From: Gammaproteobacteria bacterium
GTDB taxonomy: Bacteria; Pseudomonadota; Gammaproteobacteria; Steroidobacterales; Steroidobacteraceae
NCBI GenBank assembly: GCA_025358295.1
Contig: JANYJY010000016.1
Location: 1-50,866 of the forward strand
Reading direction: 5' to 3'
Length of the DNA stretch: 50,866 nt
Part shown: piece by piece, positions 41,730 to 50,866 of the stretch
Layout: every line of letters starts with the position of its first letter
How positions within the stretch are numbered: the first letter of the stretch is position 1
The notes under the pieces: generated by a model
The model's input: the letters and a program-made list of their open reading frames with translations, nothing else
The model's database searches: none
Told to the model about the DNA's origin: nothing
Translations under genes and position numbers: made by a program

Positions 41730-42812
41730 TCACAGGGGGCGCCTGAAGCGATAATGCGCTACCAGCCATTCCTGGCCATTGGCATAGCCGAACAGCTCGG
41801 CACAGGCCATCCAAAACATCCGCCAGCGCTGAAACCACAGCCCGGCGTTATCGCCGTACGCTTGCTTGAGTACGGCCATCACGGCGTCACGCTGCTCGTC
41901 CTGCCGTTCCAGCCATTGATTGGCCGTGCGTTCGTAGTGTCTGCCGTCGACATGCCAGCGTTGTTCGATCAACAAATTGCGCTGAAACCACAGCAACGTG
42001 TCCGACGCGGGCATCAAGCCGCCGGTGAAGAAATGCCGCCCCATCCAGTTGTCGGCACGTTCGGTCTGAAACGGGTACATCAGCGTGCGATGCGCGAAAA
42101 TGTGCACGAACAACTTGCCGCCCGGCCGCAGCCAGCTACCGATGCGGCCAAGCAGCGTCTCATAGTTGCGCAGGTGCTCGAACATTTCCACCGACACACA
42201 GCGGTCGTACCTGGCAACATCCAGTGTCAGTGAGTTGACGTCCTGCGTGATCACCTGCACGTTGGCAAATCCGCGGCGGCGACACTCCGCTTCTATATGG
42301 GCGCGCTGGCTGTGCGAGTTGGATACGGCGGTGATGGCGGAATTCGGATATCGCTCAGCCATCCACAGTGTAAGCGAGCCCCAGCCGCAACCGAGCTCCA
42401 GAATTTGCTGGCCATCTCGCAGCTCGGCGCGCGCCCCGTAGAGTTCGAGCATCGCAGCCTCGGCCTGAGCCAGCGGCTCGTCACCGTTTGGGTAGTAGCA
42501 GGCGGAGTATTTCAAGTGAGGACCGAGGCAAAGTCGGAAGAATTCGGCCGGCAACTCATAGTGCTGCGCATTCGCCGCGTCGGTATGAATGGCGATCGGA
42601 CTTTGCCTAAGTTCATCGATGTGCCGGGCGAAGCGCTCAGCTTGTGCACGGCTTCCCCCGCTGCGTTCCGCGCGCAGCCGCTGTGCGCAGAGTCGGCGGA
42701 TGCCGGCACGCACCAGAGCATCGGGAATCAGCCCGCGTTCGGCGAGCCCCAGCAGGCCGGGCGCAGAGCGGTCACCTGCCAATTCGACGAAATCGAGCGC
42801 AGCGGAGTTCAT
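41730..42812 (-). CDS. CFA-synthase-like SAM methyltransferase (copy 2)
   Basis: From ATG 42812 it has 360 residues; the ATG overlaps the DUF1295 stop by four bases. The SAM motif reads LELGCGWGSLTLWMAERYP and the acceptor-side segments include HYELPAEFFRLCLGPHLKYS and CVSVEMFEHLRNYETLLGRI. It differs from copy 1 in the N-terminal part and in the GCGWG rather than GTGWG motif, placing it nearer to coclaurine-N-methyltransferase-like and UfaM-like proteins. It may methylate an unsaturated acyl chain without ring closure. It is co-transcribed with DUF2878, DUF1295 and the lipocalin. Confidence 0.85.
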   Translation of the reverse strand: MNSAALDFVELAGDRSAPGLLGLAERGLIPDALVRAGIRRLCAQRLRAERSGGSRAQAERFARHIDELRQSPIAIHTDAANAQHYELPAEFFRLCLGPHLKYSACYYPNGDEPLAQAEAAMLELYGARAELRDGQQILELGCGWGSLTLWMAERYPNSAITAVSNSHSQRAHIEAECRRRGFANVQVITQDVNSLTLDVARYDRCVSVEMFEHLRNYETLLGRIGSWLRPGGKLFVHIFAHRTLMYPFQTERADNWMGRHFFTGGLMPASDTLLWFQRNLLIEQRWHVDGRHYERTANQWLERQDEQRDAVMAVLKQAYGDNAGLWFQRWRMFWMACAELFGYANGQEWLVAHYRFRRPL

Positions 42813-43618
42813 GATCCTGTCCTCATTGGTATGTAGCGGGAAATGGTCGATTTCGGAATCCAAGGAAACAGCATCGGCGTACTGCGCTGGTATTCGCGGT
42901 AATCATCGCCGCGCGTGCGCAATGCCTGTGCTTCGGTATAGGGAATCCCGCTAATCCACCGCAGAAAGACGAACATCACTAACGGGCCGATCCAGGCCAG
43001 CCACGCGAGCGGCGAACCGACGGCGAGCGCGGCATAGGTGAACCAATGTATCCATTCGAAAAAATAGTTCGGGTGACGGGAGTAACGCCAAAACCCCTCA
43101 CGGCAGGTCTTGCCCTTTTTCTCAGGGCTGGCTCGAAAGCGCGACAACTGATGATCGGCGATCGCCTCACCGATCACGCTGCATAACCAGATCGCAACGC
43201 CCACTCCTATCCAGGCGGCGGACGAGTGCGGATTGCGCGCCACTGCTATGGAAGGCAGCGAAAACAGCGGGATCAACAGCGCCTGAAACTGAAAAAACCC
43301 GAAAATCTTGCCTTGCTGGCCCTGCCAGCGCCCTCGCAATTGACGATAGCGACCGTCTTCCGGTTCGCCGCGCACGCGATGCCACAAATGCAGCGCGAGC
43401 CGCGATCCCCACAGCGCACCGCACAGGGCCAGCGCCACACGCGATGCAGCAGCGCCATCACCGAGCGCCGCCAGCAACATGGCGCTTGCGCCCAGGCCCA
43501 CTGCCCATAAGACATCAACGATGCCGATATTGCTATGCCGACGTTGCCAAAGCCAGCCGGCAGTCATCATCACGACAGCGCAATGCCAGACAATCAATAT
43601 CGAACTCCAGACTGTCAC
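42809..43618 (-). CDS. DUF1295 family membrane protein (steroid 5-alpha-reductase-like)
   Basis: A protein of 269 residues from GTG 43618, overlapping DUF2878 (GTGA) and the downstream methyltransferase (ATGA). Six or seven hydrophobic segments are present. Family marks: NIGIVDVLWAVGLG at the start, and CREGFWRYSRHPNYFFEWIHW near 190-210, the conserved region shared with isoprenylcysteine methyltransferases and sterol reductases that bind NADPH. The substrate is unknown; its place among lipid-modification genes suggests reduction of an unsaturated lipid. Confidence 0.88.
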   Translation of the reverse strand: MTVWSSILIVWHCAVVMMTAGWLWQRRHSNIGIVDVLWAVGLGASAMLLAALGDGAAASRVALALCGALWGSRLALHLWHRVRGEPEDGRYRQLRGRWQGQQGKIFGFFQFQALLIPLFSLPSIAVARNPHSSAAWIGVGVAIWLCSVIGEAIADHQLSRFRASPEKKGKTCREGFWRYSRHPNYFFEWIHWFTYAALAVGSPLAWLAWIGPLVMFVFLRWISGIPYTEAQALRTRGDDYREYQRSTPMLFPWIPKSTISRYIPMRTGS

Positions 43619-44175
43619 GGCGCCAGCTCCTGCAGGTTTAGGTTCACATCATCCATCGGTCGTGACCACTTCCGCGCCAGGCCGGCCAGCAGTGGCATGG
43701 CAACACCCCAGCCAACGGCCAGTGCCGCGACACCATGCCACGCCGGCGCAGTCAGTGTCACCGCATGCCAGCCGCGCGATGCACCAAAATACGCTGCCGG
43801 GCCTCCCACCGCACCGAGCGCCGCGGCAAGCCAGGGGCGATTTTGCAGATAACGGAACGACTCGTTGAGCGTCAGCGCAAACGACCCCCATAGGGTGAGT
43901 ATCCAGATCGGCGCGCCGCCCCCAGGCAGTGCCGGCGCGGACGTCGCGTAAACACACCAACCCTTGAGTGCCAAGGTGCCGTCGAGCAGTACGCCGAGCA
44001 GCACCGCCGTCGCGATCAGCTGCAAATCGGCCGCCCTATGGCGCGAATTTGCCAGCTGCCACCCGGCGAACAAGGCAAATGCAAGCGGGCCAGGCCATGC
44101 CCAGCCGTGCCCAGCTGCAATCACCGCGCAGAACCAAACCAGTTGATAGCCGATTAAATTTGCCCAAAATCTCAT
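43615..44175 (-). CDS. DUF2878 family membrane protein
   Basis: A protein of 186 residues from ATG 44175 with about five membrane segments. The start RFWANLIGYQLVWFCAVIAA and the middle GGGAPIWILTLWGSFALTLN match the family. Function unknown. It is first of the leftward lipid-modification operon, 61 bases downstream of metH on the same strand, and its stop overlaps DUF1295 by four bases. Confidence 0.85.
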   Translation of the reverse strand: MRFWANLIGYQLVWFCAVIAAGHGWAWPGPLAFALFAGWQLANSRHRAADLQLIATAVLLGVLLDGTLALKGWCVYATSAPALPGGGAPIWILTLWGSFALTLNESFRYLQNRPWLAAALGAVGGPAAYFGASRGWHAVTLTAPAWHGVAALAVGWGVAMPLLAGLARKWSRPMDDVNLNLQELAP

Positions 44176-44236
44176 GCGCTATGCCGACACTCACCCGGGA
44201 TCGTCCGTGGATACCCGCAAGCTACGTACCGGCAGC

Positions 44237-47979
<3,743 letters not shown>

Positions 47980-47980
<1 letters not shown>

Positions 47981-48861
47981 CAGGCTACCTGCGCCTCAGC
48001 CACTCGCGGCCGCAAGCCCAATGCATGGCAGATGGCATAGGTAAGTTCGGCGCGGTTCAAGGTATAGAAATGAAATTCCTGAACACCCTGTGCGCGCAGG
48101 CTCTGCACCTGTTCGATCGCCACATTCGCCGCAATCATGCGCCGGGTCTCAGCATCGTCATCCAAGCCGTCGAAGCGTTGCCGCAACCAGGCCGGCACCG
48201 TGGCCCCACAGCGCTCGGCAAAGCGCAGCAATTGGGGAAAGCGCGTTATCGGCAATATCCCGGGGACGAGGTTTGCGCGAATGCCGGCGGCGGCGCATCG
48301 ATCCCGATAACGCAGAAATACATCGGTATCGAAAAAAAACTGCGTAATTGCGCGTCGCGCGCCCGCATCGACTTTGCGTTTCAAGTTGTCCAAATCGGCA
48401 TCGACACTGCCGGATTCCGGGTGCCCCTCCGGGTACGCCGCCACTGCGACATCGAATGTTCCGACGCCGGTCAATCCTGCCACCAAATCGGACGCGTAGG
48501 CGAAGCCATCGGCGCCGGGACAATAACGCCCGTCCGACAGATTGGCGGCCGGCGGATCGCCGCGCAGCGCCACCAGGTGGCGGATTCCCTGCCGCCAATA
48601 TCCTTCGGCAATTCGCAGCACCTCGGCGCGGGTGGCGCCGATGCAGGTCAGATGCGGCGCAACCACCAGATCCGTCTCCCGTAGGATGCGCAACACACAT
48701 TCATGCGTTCGGCTGCGGGTCGATCCATCGGCGCCATAGGTCACCGACACAAATTCCGGCTGCAGGGGCGCAAGCCGCTGCACGCAGCTCCACAGCTGCT
48801 GTCCCATGGACTCATCGCCCGGCGGGAAGAACTCGAATGACACTTTGACCGGATTCACCAT
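47980..48861 (-). CDS. metF: 5,10-methylenetetrahydrofolate reductase
   Basis: An FAD-dependent enzyme making 5-methyl-THF for MetH. It has 293 residues, starting [20 protein letters not shown] with the catalytic glutamate in FEFFPP, followed by [29 protein letters not shown] and GAFRA-type [11 protein letters not shown]. It is divergent from a LysR-type regulator gene 93 bases away and overlaps metH by one base. Confidence 0.97.
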
Positions 48862-48910
48862 CCTCTCCTACCCAACCTCACTCGACTGACAGCATGCAGG
48901 AGCCTAGACT

Positions 48911-48925
48911 ATGATCCAAACTCAT
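48911..48925. promoter_or_regulatory. Possible LysR-type operator between metF and metR
   Basis: ATGA and TCAT form a dyad with seven bases between them in the 93-base gap between divergent metF and the LysR gene, a usual position for the LysR box. It is not the TGAA-N5-TTCA form known for enterobacterial MetR. Confidence 0.3.
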
Positions 48926-48954
48926 TATTCTCATACCTAGGATGAAACTGGCTC

Positions 48955-49878
48955 ATGCCCTCAGCCTTGGAACTCCGTCACCTCGAAACCCTGCTGGCTT
49001 TGGCTGAATGCGGCAGCCTGTCGAAGGCAGCGGCGCGCCTGTTTCTGACCCAGTCGGCGCTGTCGCACCAGCTCAAAGCATTGGAAAGTCACTACGGCGC
49101 GGCGCTGGTCGAGAAAAACGTTCGGCCACTGCGCTTTACGGCCATCGGCCAGCGCTTGCTCGTGCTGGCCCGCTCGGTGCTACCGCAAGTCGCGGACGCG
49201 GCACGGGACGTGGCCCGCCTGGCCCAAGGTCATGCCGGACCTTTGCGGGTTGCAGTGCAATGCCATAATTGCTTCGACTGGCTGATGCCGGCCATGGACG
49301 CGTATCGCTCCCTATGGCCGGAAGTCGAACTCGATATCATTTCGGGGTTCGTCGTCGACCCCCTGCCCCTCCTGGATCGGGGTGAAGCAGAGCTCGCCAT
49401 CATTCACGATTCCCAGGCGGCCCACCCCAACGTGGTGTTCAGTCCCCTGTTTCGCTACGAGAGCGTCGCCCTCATGAGCCCGCGCCACCGATTGGCCGCG
49501 AAGCCCTGGCTCGAGGCCGAGGATTTCAGCGCAGAGACGCTCATCACCTACCCCGTGCCTGACGACATGCTGGACCTGATGAAGCACTGCCTGACGCCGG
49601 CCGGGATCAATCCGAAACGTCGCACGGCCGAATTGACGGTGGCCATCTTGCAGCTGGTCGCGAGCGGCCGCGGTATTGCGGCGCTGCCGTCCTGGACGGT
49701 GGGCAACTACATCGAGCGCGGCTATGTGGTGTCGCGCCCCATAGGTCGAACGGGCCTGCGCTGCGAACTCTATGCCGCCACCAGCAGCGCCGGCGCGGAC
49801 GCCGCCTATATTAGAGAGTTCATCGCGCTCACTCGAACACAGAGCCTGACCGAATTGGCCGGTGTATCCGCTCTCTAA
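48955..49878 (+). CDS. metR: LysR-family regulator, MetR-like
   Basis: A protein of 307 residues. The winged helix is at about 1-65 (LETLLALAECGSLSKAAARL, TQSALSHQLKALESHYG), and the effector domain is at 90-300. The segment HNCFDWLMPAMDAYRSLWPE is characteristic of MetR, which activates met genes with homocysteine as co-inducer. Its divergent position to metF-metH supports that role. The gene name rests on this context and similarity. Confidence 0.88.
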   Translation: MPSALELRHLETLLALAECGSLSKAAARLFLTQSALSHQLKALESHYGAALVEKNVRPLRFTAIGQRLLVLARSVLPQVADAARDVARLAQGHAGPLRVAVQCHNCFDWLMPAMDAYRSLWPEVELDIISGFVVDPLPLLDRGEAELAIIHDSQAAHPNVVFSPLFRYESVALMSPRHRLAAKPWLEAEDFSAETLITYPVPDDMLDLMKHCLTPAGINPKRRTAELTVAILQLVASGRGIAALPSWTVGNYIERGYVVSRPIGRTGLRCELYAATSSAGADAAYIREFIALTRTQSLTELAGVSAL

Positions 49879-49922
49879 TGCCGATGCTAAGGTGCGGTTC
49901 GCAAAACAAACAGGGATATTCC

Positions 49923-50866
49923 ATGTACAAGGCACTTGCTGCGGCCGCCGTGGCTGCATTACTGACCGCCGGCCTGAGCGTCGGCGCACAGAACGCCGGC
50001 GAGACTAATTTTCGCGGGCTGTACAAAGAGCTGGTCGAGACCAATACCACTCTGTCGAGCGGTAGCTGCACCCTGGCCGCCGAACGCTTGGCCGCGCGCC
50101 TGAAGGCGGCGGGTTTCGCCGCTGAGGACCTGCATCCCTTCGCGGCGCCGGATCATCCCAAGGAGGGTGGCTTGGTTGCCATCTATCCCGGCCGCGATTC
50201 CAAGCTCAAGGCCGTACTGCTGCTGGCGCATATCGATGTGGTCGAGGCCAAGCGCGAGGACTGGACGCGCGATCCTTTCACTCTCGTTGAGGAGAACGGC
50301 AACTTCTATGCGCGTGGCACGTTGGACGACAAGGCCGAGGCCTCTATTTGGACGGACACGCTGATCCGCTACAAACAAGAGAACTTCAAACCACGCCGGA
50401 CCATCAAACTGGCACTGACCTGCGGCGAGGAGACGGCAGGCGCATTAAACGGGGCGGAATGGCTGGTGAAGAATAAGCGCGAATTGATCGACGCCGCCTT
50501 CGCCGTTAACGAAGGCGCATTCGGCGAAATGGATGCCGAGGGCCACAAGGTGGCGCTGGAAATCCAAGCCGGCGAGAAGACCTCCCAGAATTACCGCCTC
50601 GAGGTCACCAACCCCGGCGGCCATAGCTCGCGGCCGCTCAAGGACAATGCCATCTACCGCCTCGCCGCAGCGCTGCTGCGGGTCGAAAGCTACGAATTCC
50701 CGGCGCAGTTTACCGACGGCAATCGCGGTTACTTCACCGGCATGGCGAAAATCCAGGCAGGCAAGGGCAACACCGAGATCGCCAATGCCATGCAGTCCTT
50801 GGTCAAGAATCCGAACGACACGGCGGCCATCGCGCTCGTCTCGTCCAAGGATCCGAGCTGGAACGC
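49923..50866 (+). CDS. Secreted M20-family metallopeptidase (cut by right edge)
   Basis: At least 314 residues from ATG 49923 are encoded before the window ends. A signal peptide (ALAAAAVAALLTAGLSVGAQ) is followed by the M20 metal-binding segments LLLAHIDVVEAKREDW (His and Asp), ARGTLDDKAEASIW (bridging Asp in LDDKA) and LTCGEETAGALNGAEWL (catalytic Glu and metal Glu), then the start of the lid domain (TNPGGHSSRPLKDNAIYRLA). M20 enzymes are zinc peptidases or deacylases; this one acts in the periplasm or outside. It begins 44 bases after metR. Confidence 0.88.
   Translation, partial: MYKALAAAAVAALLTAGLSVGAQNAGETNFRGLYKELVETNTTLSSGSCTLAAERLAARLKAAGFAAEDLHPFAAPDHPKEGGLVAIYPGRDSKLKAVLLLAHIDVVEAKREDWTRDPFTLVEENGNFYARGTLDDKAEASIWTDTLIRYKQENFKPRRTIKLALTCGEETAGALNGAEWLVKNKRELIDAAFAVNEGAFGEMDAEGHKVALEIQAGEKTSQNYRLEVTNPGGHSSRPLKDNAIYRLAAALLRVESYEFPAQFTDGNRGYFTGMAKIQAGKGNTEIANAMQSLVKNPNDTAAIALVSSKDPSWN

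Overview
The window reads as chromosome of a GC-rich gammaproteobacterium with many TonB-dependent receptors. The core block (tRNA-Met, ychF, pth, rplY, prs, tRNA-Gln, ispE, lolB, a TPR lipoprotein, then hemA, prfA, prmC running the other way) matches the order known from Pseudomonas and relatives. I would guess an environmental Steroidobacteraceae/Nevskiales/Xanthomonadales-type lineage, but that assignment is inference.

Bases 1 to about 19,800 are accessory. First (229-10760) comes a probable catabolic locus: a rightward operon for a TonB-dependent receptor, a polyvinyl-alcohol-dehydrogenase-like quinohemoprotein, a secreted heme-motif/virginiamycin-B-lyase-like propeller protein and a ThDP enzyme, then a convergent SDR and a divergent MFS transporter. 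A 43-base element upstream of the operon (229-271) recurs between the SDR and MFS genes (9191-9233), which ties the two transcription units into one likely regulon. The SDR has no ATG, GTG or TTG start. Next (10690-11658) is a zone of gene debris: a MAPEG fragment fused tail-to-tail with the MFS gene and a frameshifted TonB-receptor C-terminus. Third (11659-17819) is a second locus: a HisC-like aminotransferase, a second TonB-dependent receptor, a HutC-type GntR regulator and an NCS1 permease. Arrays of 10-bp-spaced TCTATAC repeats lie in front of both the receptor and the regulator/permease pair. A citrate-lyase-like gene remnant follows. Fourth (18380-19615) is a two-gene XRE/AbiEii-like nucleotidyltransferase module behind two 16-bp palindromes. 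The accessory zone stops at the 3' end of tRNA-Met.

From 19,797 onward most genes are housekeeping: translation and tRNA quality control (ychF, pth, rplY, prfA, prmC, hemA), PRPP and isoprenoid precursor synthesis (prs, ispE), lipoprotein localisation (lolB), protein folding (ppiB) and peptidoglycan synthesis (mtgA). A small lipoprotein, an MGDG-synthase-like glycosyltransferase and a divergent AcvB/VirJ-like protein follow.

Bases 34,850-44,175 hold a stress locus: an ECF sigma factor, an RskA-type anti-sigma factor and a photolyase, then an FAD oxidoreductase, a DUF1365 protein and a CFA-synthase-like methyltransferase. A converging operon carries DUF2878, DUF1295, a second CFA-like methyltransferase and a lipocalin. 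The gene set resembles known photooxidative-stress and membrane-lipid-modification clusters. The window ends with metH, metF and a divergent MetR-like regulator, and a secreted M20 peptidase cut by the right edge.

No rRNA, CRISPR array, intact transposase, integrase or replication origin was recognised.
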